A stretch of 64,000 nt of DNA from Maribellus sediminis (lineage in GTDB: Bacteria; Bacteroidota; Bacteroidia; Bacteroidales; Prolixibacteraceae): positions 1,488,001-1,552,000 of the forward strand of contig NZ_WXUB01000001.1 in the NCBI RefSeq assembly GCF_011799805.1, in the 5' to 3' direction. Shown here piece by piece: positions 42,720 to 52,287 of the stretch. A program made the position numbers and the translations under genes. Below the pieces are notes generated by a model that was not told the DNA's origin, did not search any database, and saw nothing but the letters and a program-made list of their open reading frames with translations. Within the stretch, counting starts at the first letter, position 1. The number at the start of each line of letters is the position of its first letter.

Positions 42720-44531
42720 CTAGTCTATTTTAATCGGTTCTGTTTTTCCCGAAATTCCATTTTCGTTAAAAGCTTCAATGGAAAAATAATACTGCGTATT
42801 TCGATCGAGACAGCGCATAAACAGTTCGTTTGAATCGTAAACCAGCCACGAGTGATACATTTTGTCGGGCGCAATTCCCCAGAAAATGTTGTATCCCTGG
42901 GCACCTTCTACCGCATTCCATGTGAGCGATGCATCTCTTCGGTCAGCTTCACGTTTTACATGAAAACTTTTAACACCTTTTGGCTTATTTCCCAGGCCCA
43001 ATCCAAAAACCCTGATCTCAGACATAGCGAAGTTATTCCCTGGAACTTTAATGTTTTTGTATCGAACAAATTTTGCTTTTACAGGCTGATTAAGAACCAT
43101 GTATGCGTTGGGTGCGTCTTTGTAACTTTCGCTGCGATCAACCGCAGTCAGCCAGTTTCTGCCATCTTCGGAAACTTCGAGCATAAAACGATGACGTAAT
43201 CCCTCCACTCTTGTGTAGATGCCTGATTCATAATCGTGAAAATTCAACTGAAAAGCATAAACCATTCCGGGGTGCGACATTTCGATTTCTATCCACTGCC
43301 GATCGTCGTTGGTTTCGGCAACCCAAAACGATTTTGGACTTTCGTCGGTCAATACTTTCGAAACAATATCACCCTTCTCATTCTTTTCGAGGGGCAATTC
43401 TGTAGTGGTAACTTCATCATCATTTGAAGTAAATTTTACAATTTGTTTTAGGGATGATGATACCGTAACTTTTCCTTTGTACGATAGCAGCATCCAACCA
43501 CAATGCTCGCCTGCTTTGGTTGGATGGTCTGGTGCAAAGCGCGGGTAATCACCGTAATCTGAATTCGAATACATCAGGCCTTCCTCATCAAAATAAGTGG
43601 GAAACATACACAGGCGGCGTTCCCATTGAGCGTTCGAAGCAAGTGCCATGGTAGCAAAATGCCAGTATTGTCCGTTGGTTTGTTTAACTGTAATACCATG
43701 ACCGGCTCCGTTGGTAAATCCGCCAGGCTTAAAACTCATCGGATTGTTTTTCATGTATTTAAAAGGCCCCAGCGGTGTTTCGCCAATATACACGCCATCG
43801 GCATACACATTAAACTGGGTTCCCGGTGCCGCGTATTGCAGGTAATATTTTCCGTCGTGCCTGGTTATCGAGGCACCTTCCATGTAACCTTCCTTCAAAG
43901 TAGGGTGAAAATTGTTTTCTCCAAAACGTTCCCAGCCGTGCTCTTCCTCCACAAGATTGATAAGGTCCTTTTTTACACCGGTTTCAAGAAAACGATCATC
44001 CTTATTCAACATTTTTACTCGTATGGGATAAACATTCGACGAGCCCCAGTACAGGTACGTCTTTCCGTCGTCGTCGATAAAAAGTTCTGAGTCCTGTATA
44101 TTGTTGGAGATAGAAGCTGTTGGAGTCCATTTGCCACTCTTCGGATCATCGGTATAAAGAATACTTCCGTATCCGGCCGGATCGCCCGCAAAGTAAACCA
44201 GTGAATCTTTGTAATTGAAAGCTGTCGGTGCGTTACATCCTTCGAAAAACCACTGTTGTGGCTTGATAAAATCCCAGTTTACCAAATCGAAAGAATGCCA
44301 GTAACCAAACGAACGGGTGACAAACATGTAATATTCACCACGAAACTCGATCACCGCCGGATCGGCTCCGGATCGGTAGGAAATATTCCGGGCTGAATTA
44401 TAGACCATATAAGTGTAATCGATATCCAGCGGATTGCAGTAGGTTTTCGGTACTAATTCCTGACCAGATATCGAAAAAGAGATCAGTGTAAATAGTATAA
44501 AACAACTTGACAGTTTGAACTTTAGTTGCAT
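42720..44531 (-). CDS. secreted GH43-like protein with discoidin-like and fibronectin III domains
   Basis: 603 aa with a signal peptide ending FSISG-Q. The five-bladed beta-propeller of GH43/62 (~25-365) has Asp in RSGADPAVIEFRGEYYMF, Asp in DSELFIDDDGKTYLYWG and Glu in MEGASITRHDGKYYL, the expected base, pKa modulator and acid. A F5/8 C-like carbohydrate-binding region (~385-510) and a fibronectin III domain (~510-603) follow. GH43 members cut alpha-L-arabinofuranosyl, beta-xylosyl or beta-galactosyl linkages; which one applies is open. It indicates that the target glycan carries side chains, or that it is a heteropolymer. Confidence 0.85.
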   Translation of the reverse strand: MQLKFKLSSCFILFTLISFSISGQELVPKTYCNPLDIDYTYMVYNSARNISYRSGADPAVIEFRGEYYMFVTRSFGYWHSFDLVNWDFIKPQQWFFEGCNAPTAFNYKDSLVYFAGDPAGYGSILYTDDPKSGKWTPTASISNNIQDSELFIDDDGKTYLYWGSSNVYPIRVKMLNKDDRFLETGVKKDLINLVEEEHGWERFGENNFHPTLKEGYMEGASITRHDGKYYLQYAAPGTQFNVYADGVYIGETPLGPFKYMKNNPMSFKPGGFTNGAGHGITVKQTNGQYWHFATMALASNAQWERRLCMFPTYFDEEGLMYSNSDYGDYPRFAPDHPTKAGEHCGWMLLSYKGKVTVSSSLKQIVKFTSNDDEVTTTELPLEKNEKGDIVSKVLTDESPKSFWVAETNDDRQWIEIEMSHPGMVYAFQLNFHDYESGIYTRVEGLRHRFMLEVSEDGRNWLTAVDRSESYKDAPNAYMVLNQPVKAKFVRYKNIKVPGNNFAMSEIRVFGLGLGNKPKGVKSFHVKREADRRDASLTWNAVEGAQGYNIFWGIAPDKMYHSWLVYDSNELFMRCLDRNTQYYFSIEAFNENGISGKTEPIKID

Positions 44532-44552
44532 GCTACAATTGGTAAAATCTTG

Positions 44553-45308
44553 TTATAATTCTTTGATCCAAATATTCCGGAACTGAACCAAACTTGAAGC
44601 TCCATTTAATTTGCCGGTCTCAGGATTTATCCCTCCATGATGCTGAAAACCAATCGGACCTTTTACATTTAGCCCCGGATAAAGCGCATTGTTTATTACT
44701 ACAATTCCATTGTTTTTAATGGTTATCCGTTCGCCTACAACAGTTATATCGAATGCATTCCAGAGTCCAACCGGATTATCCTGATTAGAACTCGGTACAG
44801 CTCCGGCCCTGACCTCTGCCGGCAAATCTTTATTGTTTCTTACTGACCATAACTCTCCTGAACCAACCGACCAGCACCAAAGATTGGTTTGGCCAACTCC
44901 TTTTAAAAGAATTCCCGAATCGGAATTTGGACCAAGTGGTTCGATAATATTCCCTTCTTCGTCGCGCAAATATTCACCATTGGGTAAAATGGTAGGTAGT
45001 TTAAACAGATGGTCACCATAGCCTTTGAAGCGCCATTCAACATGCAATTGAAAATCCATGTATTCTTTTTCAGACATCAGACTTTTATTGCCATTTGCTT
45101 CTGAACGCGCATCGTAATCAATCACCCCGTCTATAACCGACCAGTGTCCGTTATCACCTTGGGGTATTATCCACCCTGAGAGATCTTCTCCATTAAACAG
45201 TTTTGTGTATCCTTCTTTTTCATAGATACATTTATCCTGAGCTAAAACCGCTCCAAGATTGATACACAGAAAGTACACAGAAATCAAAAGTATTTTATTC
45301 GTTTTCAT
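44553..45308 (-). CDS. DUF1080 / 3-keto-disaccharide hydrolase-like secreted protein
   Basis: 251 aa, signal peptide (1-~24, ending AVLAQ), then one concanavalin-like beta-sandwich of the DUF1080 (3-keto-disaccharide hydrolase) family: GYTKLFNGEDLSGW, HWSVIDGVIDY, MDFQLHVEWRF, NSDSGILLKG, GLWNAFDITVVGERITIKNNG (split), GPIGFQHHGG. Family members in Bacteroidota hydrolyse glycosides after oxidation at C3 of the sugar. It is immediately downstream of a Tat-exported Gfo/Idh/MocA oxidoreductase, the likely source of 3-keto substrate. Some DUF1080 proteins may only bind glycans. Confidence 0.88.
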   Translation of the reverse strand: MKTNKILLISVYFLCINLGAVLAQDKCIYEKEGYTKLFNGEDLSGWIIPQGDNGHWSVIDGVIDYDARSEANGNKSLMSEKEYMDFQLHVEWRFKGYGDHLFKLPTILPNGEYLRDEEGNIIEPLGPNSDSGILLKGVGQTNLWCWSVGSGELWSVRNNKDLPAEVRAGAVPSSNQDNPVGLWNAFDITVVGERITIKNNGIVVINNALYPGLNVKGPIGFQHHGGINPETGKLNGASSLVQFRNIWIKEL

Positions 45309-45337
45309 GATTATTATTTTAAGTTGGTTTAATTCAT

Positions 45338-46804
45338 TTATAATTCCCAGCCTTTTCGGTATTTACGAGACACAAATTCGTTAGCTTTTTCCAGGTTCGT
45401 GACTCTTAAGTTTTTATTGTCCCATTCCAGACGGTCGTCCATTCTGATAGCAAGATTTCCCAAACAAATCGCTTCAGCAACGGTTTGCACATGAACAAAA
45501 TCTCCCCGCGATGCTTTTCCTCCTTTAAATGCCCGTATCATTTCAGTTGTCTGATCGATTAATTCAACCTCCGGAATTTTAATCGAACTAACCAGTTGTT
45601 CTTCATTTTTTACATCGAGTAAAACTGCATTTCGATAACCGTAATCAGTTAGAATGATTCCATTTTCGCCGATAAACATTACACCATCTTCAGGCATTGA
45701 TTTGCCTTTTTTAATTAATGACTTTGGTGTTGCAGGCTTTATCCCACCTTCGTACCAAAATACATCCATTGTAGAATTTTTATTCTTAACCGGAACCTCC
45801 CAGTAAAGAGTTGCAGCATGAGGGTAACTTAAATTATTTTTCACCCAAGTACTTCTGAAATCCCGAATTTCACAGGTGAAACTCGACGAGGCTTCAGCCA
45901 ACTCAGGCATTCCAAGATTTAAAATCCGCCAATCTTTCCAGAAACCGTAGTAGCCCATGTCGGCCAGGCAACCGGCACCAAATTCATACCAGCCACGAAA
46001 TACGGTGTGTGTATAGTCTGGCGAATAAGGCCTGTTGGTTGAAGGCCCCAGCCAAAGCTGCCAATCGAAACCTTCCGGGATTGGTGCCGGCTTGGGCAAA
46101 TAAGGTGAACCTTGCGGCCACATTGGGCGGTTTGTCCAGCGATGTAATTCTTTTACCTCACCAATTATTCCGCTGTCAATCCAGGCTTTTAAGGTATAAA
46201 GTTCGGCCGGATCCTGAAAAGCAAAACACTGGGTAGCAACCTGAGTTTCTTTTGCGGTATCACAAATCAACCTGGTTTCGTTCATAAAATTTGCAATAGG
46301 TTTGTGGGTGGCAACAGCCAGATTTTTCTTCATACCTGCCAAAGCAATTGCCCCATGCAAATGGTCAGGTGTCATGATAAAGATGGCATCCAAATCCTGC
46401 TCTTTTTCCAACTGTTCTCTAAAGTCGGCATAGGCACTTATTCCTTTAAAGGAACTACTACCTGTTTTTTCAGCATAAAATTCCTGGATTCGTTTTCGAC
46501 CAATTTCTCTACCGCCGGGAGCACCTTTCTTTTCACCTTGGGATTTTCCCCAAAGCGGATAATCAAAACTTTCTTTGTTGGGATCGCAAACCGAAACAAA
46601 TTGCAACTCATCCCGTTCCAACCAGCCCGGAAGTTGTTTTAAGGCTTGTGTTCCAGAACCGATGAGTGCAACATTTATTTTGTCACTGGGAGAAGTTTGT
46701 CCATTTCTTCCCATGACATACGAAGGGAGTATTGTTAGTCCTACTCCGGTAGTTGCAGTCTGTGAGATAAATTTACGTCGGTTTAGATTTTTAAGTGTTG
46801 TCAT
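45338..46804 (-). CDS. Tat-exported Gfo/Idh/MocA family oxidoreductase
   Basis: 488 aa. Twin-arginine signal (NRRKFISQTATTG) shows folded export to the periplasm with bound NAD(P). Rossmann domain ~40-180: NVALIGSGTQA, FVSVCDPN, DAIFIMTPDHLHGAIAL, and THKPIA in place of the usual EKP lysine motif (Lys kept). The C-terminal alpha/beta domain (~185-488) contains GAGCLADMGYYGFW with the conserved Asp. Exported members in sugar loci oxidise hydroxyls of glycosides, often at C3. It is coupled to the DUF1080 gene (29 bp). An NAD-regenerating partner is not visible. Confidence 0.9.
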   Translation of the reverse strand: MTTLKNLNRRKFISQTATTGVGLTILPSYVMGRNGQTSPSDKINVALIGSGTQALKQLPGWLERDELQFVSVCDPNKESFDYPLWGKSQGEKKGAPGGREIGRKRIQEFYAEKTGSSSFKGISAYADFREQLEKEQDLDAIFIMTPDHLHGAIALAGMKKNLAVATHKPIANFMNETRLICDTAKETQVATQCFAFQDPAELYTLKAWIDSGIIGEVKELHRWTNRPMWPQGSPYLPKPAPIPEGFDWQLWLGPSTNRPYSPDYTHTVFRGWYEFGAGCLADMGYYGFWKDWRILNLGMPELAEASSSFTCEIRDFRSTWVKNNLSYPHAATLYWEVPVKNKNSTMDVFWYEGGIKPATPKSLIKKGKSMPEDGVMFIGENGIILTDYGYRNAVLLDVKNEEQLVSSIKIPEVELIDQTTEMIRAFKGGKASRGDFVHVQTVAEAICLGNLAIRMDDRLEWDNKNLRVTNLEKANEFVSRKYRKGWEL

Positions 46805-46995
46805 TGTCTAATTTTTGTCATAATGAATTTTCACATACTCAAACATCTCAAGCTAAATCTATCAATTCCAATTAGGTATACATATGTATTACCGGCCAAT
46901 CGTGTGTCTGTTCCAATATGTTTAGTCTTTATGTTTTTCATACTGCCTTAATTAGAAATGGTTAAGTTTTTAAGTCGACTTGCCTGCCGTTAAAA

Positions 46996-48360
46996 TCAAT
47001 TATTAGCAACAGTAAATCCGAGTTTTTTTAATCCTCCCTGAACATCCTCGTTCTTCATAAAGAGATTCCACAAAAGTCCGGACCGGTAGTTTTCTATCAT
47101 CACAGGAATGGGGCCCTGATCGATGGCAAGATAACGAGGCAGATACCAATTATTAGATTGGCTGTATGCATCATATGGGCCGTATTTCCCTAAGAGCGAA
47201 TCAGCCTCCAGGTAGAGGTATTTCAGAAAGCGCATCGATTCTTCAGGTGTATAAGGAAACGAAGAAAGCGCCGCTGTAGGCGAGATGACTCCCAGATCCA
47301 TTTTACCCGGACGGTGTCCGGCGTAACCACGCATTGAATAACTTGAAGTAAAACCCCATTGATTCTCTCCGTAACCTTCATATCCTTTCGGATTGTCGAG
47401 TGCATAACGATAATGTATGCTGGCATGGTTCACATTAAGTTTCCAGTAATCGGCATATTTATCTTTTAAGCCTTTTGGATTCAATCCCAGATAGGAATAG
47501 TGGGCCCAGAAAAGTGGACCGATGGGATCGTCATTGTGTTCGTAAAAATCGAGGACAGTACTCAGACCATAATAAACTGTATCCTCTGCAATGGCACCGT
47601 TTCGTGCCCAGCCTTTGTCGTAAACTTCGGCATCGATCGGATGTGTGGGAGATGATGCCGCCAGTACATACATGATCAGACACTCATTGTAACCGCCAAC
47701 CGGGAAATTCATTTCCCAGCCGTATTTGGGCGACCAGTGCCAGTAAAGCACATCCTTACCCTGCGTGTACCAGTCCCATTCTACTCCTTCCCAAAGTTTT
47801 TGAATATCGGCTGCCAACTGCTGTTCTTCCGGATTCCCTTCTTTAAAATATTCGGCAACAGTCAGAAGTCCCTGAACCAGGAACGCCGTTTCAACCAAAT
47901 CGCCGCCATCATCTTTTTTACTGAAAGGACTTACCTTCCCGGAGGGGCCATCCAGCCAGTGTGGCCAGGCGCCATGAAAGCGATCGGCTTTTGCCAGGTA
48001 GGCAACAATTTTCTGATAACGCTCGAGTGCTTGCTGACGTGTAATGAAACCGCGTTCAATCCCTACCAAAATGGCCATTAAGCCAAAACCTGTGCCTCCG
48101 GTTGTAACAATGTTCTGGTCGTGGTGCGGATAGACATTATCCATATGAATGCGTTCCCTAGCCATGCCAGAGGTGGGTTCGGCACCATCCCAGAAATACT
48201 CGAAAGTTTGATGCTGAACAAGATTCAACAATGAGTCCTCAACATGCTTCTTCTCGTCTTGAATATTCTCAACCGACTTTTTATTTCCGGAGTTACATCC
48301 TGAAAAACCAAGGCTAATAATAAAAGCGATCAATATTAAAGGTAAAATAAATTTCTTCAT
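46996..48360 (-). CDS. GH144-type (glucoamylase-like, PF10091) lipoprotein, copy B
   Basis: 454 aa. Lipobox FSGC (C22). The catalytic (alpha/alpha)6 barrel covers ~35-450: LVQHQTFEYFWDGAEPTSGMARER, GGTGFGLMAILVGIERGFITR, FHGAWPHWLDG, GGDLVETAFLVQGLL, DVLYWHWSPKYGW, SPTAALSSFPYTPEESM (each quoted in part). PF10091 proteins of Bacteroidota include GH144 endo-beta-1,2-glucanases and related enzymes. It is a close paralogue of the next gene but lacks the Ig-like N-terminus. 191 bp separate it from the oxidoreductase, without an evident promoter. Confidence 0.85.
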   Translation of the reverse strand: MKKFILPLILIAFIISLGFSGCNSGNKKSVENIQDEKKHVEDSLLNLVQHQTFEYFWDGAEPTSGMARERIHMDNVYPHHDQNIVTTGGTGFGLMAILVGIERGFITRQQALERYQKIVAYLAKADRFHGAWPHWLDGPSGKVSPFSKKDDGGDLVETAFLVQGLLTVAEYFKEGNPEEQQLAADIQKLWEGVEWDWYTQGKDVLYWHWSPKYGWEMNFPVGGYNECLIMYVLAASSPTHPIDAEVYDKGWARNGAIAEDTVYYGLSTVLDFYEHNDDPIGPLFWAHYSYLGLNPKGLKDKYADYWKLNVNHASIHYRYALDNPKGYEGYGENQWGFTSSYSMRGYAGHRPGKMDLGVISPTAALSSFPYTPEESMRFLKYLYLEADSLLGKYGPYDAYSQSNNWYLPRYLAIDQGPIPVMIENYRSGLLWNLFMKNEDVQGGLKKLGFTVANN

Positions 48361-48367
48361 GATATTT

Positions 48368-50344
48368 CTAATAAGTAAAACCTAATTTTGCTAAGCCATC
48401 CTGCACTTCGGTACACGACATAAACAATTCCCAAAGAAGACTGGTAAGGTAGTTTTCAATCATTACGACTATCGGTCCCTGGTCTATGGCCAGGTAAGAA
48501 GAAGCAACCCATCCGTTTGTAAAATCAAACGCATCATAAAATCCATATTCTCCCCAGAGTTTGTCTCCGAGCACATAGTAAAAATAGCGCAGTGCTTCCA
48601 TCGATTCTTCAGGTGTGTATGGCATCGACGAAAGGGCAGCTGTAGGAGTAATAACTCCGCGATCGTTGTTTGGCGAATGTGCTGAATAGCCTGTAAAGCC
48701 ATCGCTGGCCGTGAGCCCCCAGCACGCATCGGAATATGAAACATATTTCTGTGGATTGTCGGCACAATATGCATGGTTAATTTTTGAATGGTTGACATTC
48801 TGGTCCCAGTAATTGGCAAATTGATCAGATAGATTTCGAGGATCGAGTCCCAGGAATGAATAATGTGCAAAGAAAAGTGGACCACCCATGTCGTTTCGGA
48901 GAGGCAACGTGTAACCGTAATACGAATTACCGCCTGAGTTTACCATATTCCCGTTTCGTGACCAGCCTTTGGTGTAAACATCTTTGTCGATTGTTTGGGT
49001 AGTTGACGATGCAGCCAGCACATAAATAATAAGGGCTTCATTCCAGCCGGTAATCTTATGGTTTTTCTCCCAACCGTAATTGGGCGACCAGTGCCAGTAC
49101 AAAACGTCCTGGCCACCTTGTGTGTACCAATCCCATTCAACGGCTTCCCAAAGCATGTTTATTTTATTAATTATATCAGCTTCCTTTGCAACGCCGGCGT
49201 TTAAATATTGTCTGACTGTCAGTAATCCCTGAATCATAAAAGCGGTTTCTACCAGATCACCACCATCATCGTTCGAACTAAAGGGAACTGTTTTGCCCGT
49301 TTCACCATTCATCCAGTGAGGCCAAACCCCGTGAAAACGATCGGCCTGAGCCAGAAAATCAACAATGGTTTTCAATCGATCAATTCCTTGCTGTCGGGTA
49401 ATAAATCCGCGTTGAATTCCCACAATTATCGACATTACTCCAAAACCTGAACCTCCAATTGTAACCGTATTTGCTGAAGTATTTCTTTCTCGTGCCAATC
49501 CACTAACCGGGTGGCCAAAATCCCAGAAATATTTGAAAGTTTGTTGTTGAACCAGCGTTAACAGTTCCTCGTCCGGAATCAAGGGAAATTTCAACGTGGT
49601 ATCTGCTTCGGTATAAAAATTCAGATCAAGCCCATCAAACGGTTTTCCAATACTGTTTTCAATAGTAGAAGAAATGCTGAATTGACTTTTTGCATATCCA
49701 TCCAATGTTTCAAGCACCACACACGATACTGTTTTATCATTAATCTGATTTATATTAAAGCTGATAGAAGCGCCATTTGATTTCAGTGTAGAGGAATTAA
49801 AAATATCGCTTGCACCAACCGAAGAATTAAAGAGAAGTTCTATTTGCGGTTTTCTGGCGGTATTCAAAATCCTGGTTGTGGGATTAACTTCTTCTCCATC
49901 GATAAATACAGCTTCAAGTACAAGAGGGGGAGTCAGTGTTCTAAATGCATATTCCACTCCCTTAAAAGTCTCATCATTTTCTCCTTTCAGACCATTTGAA
50001 ATGCGTAGTTTATATGTTTTGCTTTCATCCAACTCCGGATGGTCGATCTTCACCAGTTTATTCTCGCTGAAAAATGAAAAATCACTGTCCATTTCCTCAT
50101 TGGTATCGTCAAGAATTGAAATGTTTGCCTCAGCCGAAACCGTGTTCACAGCACGATCAAAACGAATTTCGATGGGTTCGTTTAAAACGATATCCTCAGT
50201 TATATCCATTGGTTTCAATTCCGATTCCCCGATGTACACATAAGAAACATTGAGTTCTTCCGGTGAGGGTTCCGGGTCGTTGTTATTCTTACTACATGAA
50301 AGCATAAGAACAATCGGCAACAATAAGAACAATAATTTGTGCAT
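48368..50344 (-). CDS. GH144-type lipoprotein with N-terminal Ig-like domains, copy A
   Basis: 658 aa. Lipobox LMLSC (C17). Residues ~30-250 form two Big_5-like Ig domains (DRAVNTVSAEANISIL; GVEYAFRTLTPP), acting as a spacer from the outer membrane. Residues ~255-658 are the PF10091/GH144 barrel, closely similar to the downstream copy (QQTFKYFWDFGHPVSGLARE, FHGVWPHWMNG, DVLYWHWSPNYGW). Two paralogues in a row suggest surface versus periplasmic roles, or endo- versus exo-action on the same glycan. It follows a stable hairpin that separates it from the susCD-LamG genes. Confidence 0.85.
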   Translation of the reverse strand: MHKLLFLLLPIVLMLSCSKNNNDPEPSPEELNVSYVYIGESELKPMDITEDIVLNEPIEIRFDRAVNTVSAEANISILDDTNEEMDSDFSFFSENKLVKIDHPELDESKTYKLRISNGLKGENDETFKGVEYAFRTLTPPLVLEAVFIDGEEVNPTTRILNTARKPQIELLFNSSVGASDIFNSSTLKSNGASISFNINQINDKTVSCVVLETLDGYAKSQFSISSTIENSIGKPFDGLDLNFYTEADTTLKFPLIPDEELLTLVQQQTFKYFWDFGHPVSGLARERNTSANTVTIGGSGFGVMSIIVGIQRGFITRQQGIDRLKTIVDFLAQADRFHGVWPHWMNGETGKTVPFSSNDDGGDLVETAFMIQGLLTVRQYLNAGVAKEADIINKINMLWEAVEWDWYTQGGQDVLYWHWSPNYGWEKNHKITGWNEALIIYVLAASSTTQTIDKDVYTKGWSRNGNMVNSGGNSYYGYTLPLRNDMGGPLFFAHYSFLGLDPRNLSDQFANYWDQNVNHSKINHAYCADNPQKYVSYSDACWGLTASDGFTGYSAHSPNNDRGVITPTAALSSMPYTPEESMEALRYFYYVLGDKLWGEYGFYDAFDFTNGWVASSYLAIDQGPIVVMIENYLTSLLWELFMSCTEVQDGLAKLGFTY

Positions 50345-50376
50345 TACAATTCGATTATGGATGGTAGAAAATGATA

Positions 50377-50404
50377 GAGGCCACCCGGTTTCCCAGGCAG
50401 CCTC
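50377..50404 (-). promoter_or_regulatory. stable GAAA-capped hairpin between binding-protein and enzyme genes of the PUL
   Basis: In the minus-strand RNA, a 12-bp stem GAGGCUGCCUGG / CCGGGUGGCCUC (three G-U pairs) is closed by a GAAA tetraloop. No long U-run follows (UAUCAUUUUC), so partial termination or 3'-end protection of the susC-susD-LamG mRNA is more likely than a full stop. GTTTAGTTAG, also found in the 21.5-kb array RNAs, lies just before it. Confidence 0.55.
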
Positions 50405-50447
50405 TACTGTTAGAAAAACCTAACTAAACTAACTATACACTTAGCTG

Positions 50448-52274
50448 TTAACTCTCATCAGCAATAATCTGCTGAATGTCGGCTTGAGTTAACACCTTAT
50501 TGAAAAATCGTAGTTCATCCAATAAACTTTCGTCAGACCAGTGGTTCCATCCGGTAAAGCGGGGATCACCTGACATAATTGTCAGAATATCGCATCCAGT
50601 CCAATCGATTCCAGTAAAATCACTTTGTTTAACCACTTCTCCATCGATGTAAACCAAACATTCTTTTCCTGAAATAGAGAATGCAAAATGGTGCCATTCT
50701 TCAACAGCTGGATCTAAACGAGCAGCTTCACCACCGTCTACCCACGTATCAGCAGTTCCGTTTCCTGCGTTGAGTTTAAATTGCATTAATCCTCCGCCTG
50801 GTTCTCTGAAAAAACGGAAACCACTTTTTCGATTGTTTTGCACATCGGGATAGTTTTCATTTTCAGTATCAGGTGGTCCCATTACTAATATGCCGGCACG
50901 TTGTCCATACGTTGGTTCAGGATCGGTTAATCTTATTTTCATCCAGAAAGCTGCGCTTAACAGGTTGTTCTGTAAAGCATCGCTCGGAAAAGTCAAATAC
51001 GATTCTGGAGCTCCTGCATAGGCTTTACCCACTTTACCATCGGCATATCCAGGTGTTCCGGTAACCGTGGGCTGGGTTTGTGAAACATATTCAAGGAAAG
51101 TTTCCTCGAACGGCATATAGAAGATCTCGCCTTCGTATTTTGGAGTATAGGTAAAATCTTTGCCCGACTCTTCGGTGATAATACTTTGAATTTCATCCTG
51201 GGTAAGCGCACGATCAAAAATTCGCAGTTCATCCAACAAACTTTCGTCCGACCAGTGATTCCAACCGGTAAAACGCGGAGCTCCCGACATTATGGATAAG
51301 ATATCACATCCCGTCCAATCGATACCTGAAAAAGCACCTTCTTTTACCATCTGACCGTCGATATATACTTTTGCTTCAGTTTGCGAAATAGTGAAGGCAA
51401 AATGGCGCCATTCCTCAATGCTTGGATCAATACGTGCATCTGCTCCGCCATCAAACCATGTGTCAGCCTCTCCGTTTCCGGCATTAAGTTTAAACTGCAT
51501 CAATCCTCCACCAGGTTCTCTAAAGAATCTAAAACCATTTTTACGGTTGTTTGGAGCATCCGGATGTTCAGGATCTTCAGGTCCCATAACCAGGATTCCG
51601 GCGCGTTGACCGTAGCTGGGTGCAGGATCAGATAGCCTAACTTTCATCCAGAAAATAGCAGATATCTCGTCGCTTTGGAATTCCTCGCCGGAGAAAGTCA
51701 GATAAGAATTGGGAGCCCCCATGTAGGATTTCAATCCACCCAGTGCTTCATTTGAAAATCCCGGATTTCCTACAACAGTTGGCACTTCAAAACTTACCAT
51801 ATTCATGAAATCACCCTCGAAAGGCATGTATAAAACCTCGCCAGGATATTTTGGTACATATGGAGGGACTTTCTCGAAATCCACTTCAACTGTTGTGGAT
51901 TTGTTATCGAGGTCGGTGGCCACCACCGAAACGGTATGTTCACCGTATCCAACATTATCGTACATCAAGGTATCGATAATAAGTCTGCGGTAATCGTTAA
52001 ATTCCGAATAGCTGGCAATTTCAGTTCCATCATAGAGAACTTTTACCGTCCCAATTTCGATGTCATCGCTTACTTCGAACTTAATATTTACCGAGGAAAT
52101 AACCTCCGGTAACGAAATTTCTGTACCATTTGTCGGGTAAATCAAAGTAACCTGCGGGGCTGATTCGTCAGGCCCCGGATCCACTTTCGAAATCGAATCG
52201 ATGTAATTTTGATCACAGGCATTGATTAGAATTACCATCAGTGCCAGAAATATTATTTTAAAATATGTCTTCAT
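50448..52274 (-). CDS. surface lipoprotein with duplicated LamG domains (SusE-position glycan-binding protein)
   Basis: 608 aa. Lipobox LINAC (C20). An Ig-like domain (~38-137: APQVTLIYPTNGTEIS) is followed by two concanavalin/LamG domains (~141-375 and ~377-608) that are highly alike: both contain QRAGILVMGP, GFRFFREPGGGLMQFKLNAG and RFTGWNHWSDESLLDEL. It follows susD by 13 bp, the position of SusE/SusF surface glycan-binding proteins. The duplication suggests avidity for a repetitive polymer. No catalytic role is indicated. Confidence 0.85.
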   Translation of the reverse strand: MKTYFKIIFLALMVILINACDQNYIDSISKVDPGPDESAPQVTLIYPTNGTEISLPEVISSVNIKFEVSDDIEIGTVKVLYDGTEIASYSEFNDYRRLIIDTLMYDNVGYGEHTVSVVATDLDNKSTTVEVDFEKVPPYVPKYPGEVLYMPFEGDFMNMVSFEVPTVVGNPGFSNEALGGLKSYMGAPNSYLTFSGEEFQSDEISAIFWMKVRLSDPAPSYGQRAGILVMGPEDPEHPDAPNNRKNGFRFFREPGGGLMQFKLNAGNGEADTWFDGGADARIDPSIEEWRHFAFTISQTEAKVYIDGQMVKEGAFSGIDWTGCDILSIMSGAPRFTGWNHWSDESLLDELRIFDRALTQDEIQSIITEESGKDFTYTPKYEGEIFYMPFEETFLEYVSQTQPTVTGTPGYADGKVGKAYAGAPESYLTFPSDALQNNLLSAAFWMKIRLTDPEPTYGQRAGILVMGPPDTENENYPDVQNNRKSGFRFFREPGGGLMQFKLNAGNGTADTWVDGGEAARLDPAVEEWHHFAFSISGKECLVYIDGEVVKQSDFTGIDWTGCDILTIMSGDPRFTGWNHWSDESLLDELRFFNKVLTQADIQQIIADES

Positions 52275-52287
52275 TTCATTTTCGTTT

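Noticed and set aside
46996-50344. Assignment of the PF10091 proteins as true starch glucoamylases
   Set aside because: The family name is historical. There is no GH15-type motif and no other starch gene (GH13, GH97, MalR) in the locus, and GH144-like relationship and GH3 context fit better.
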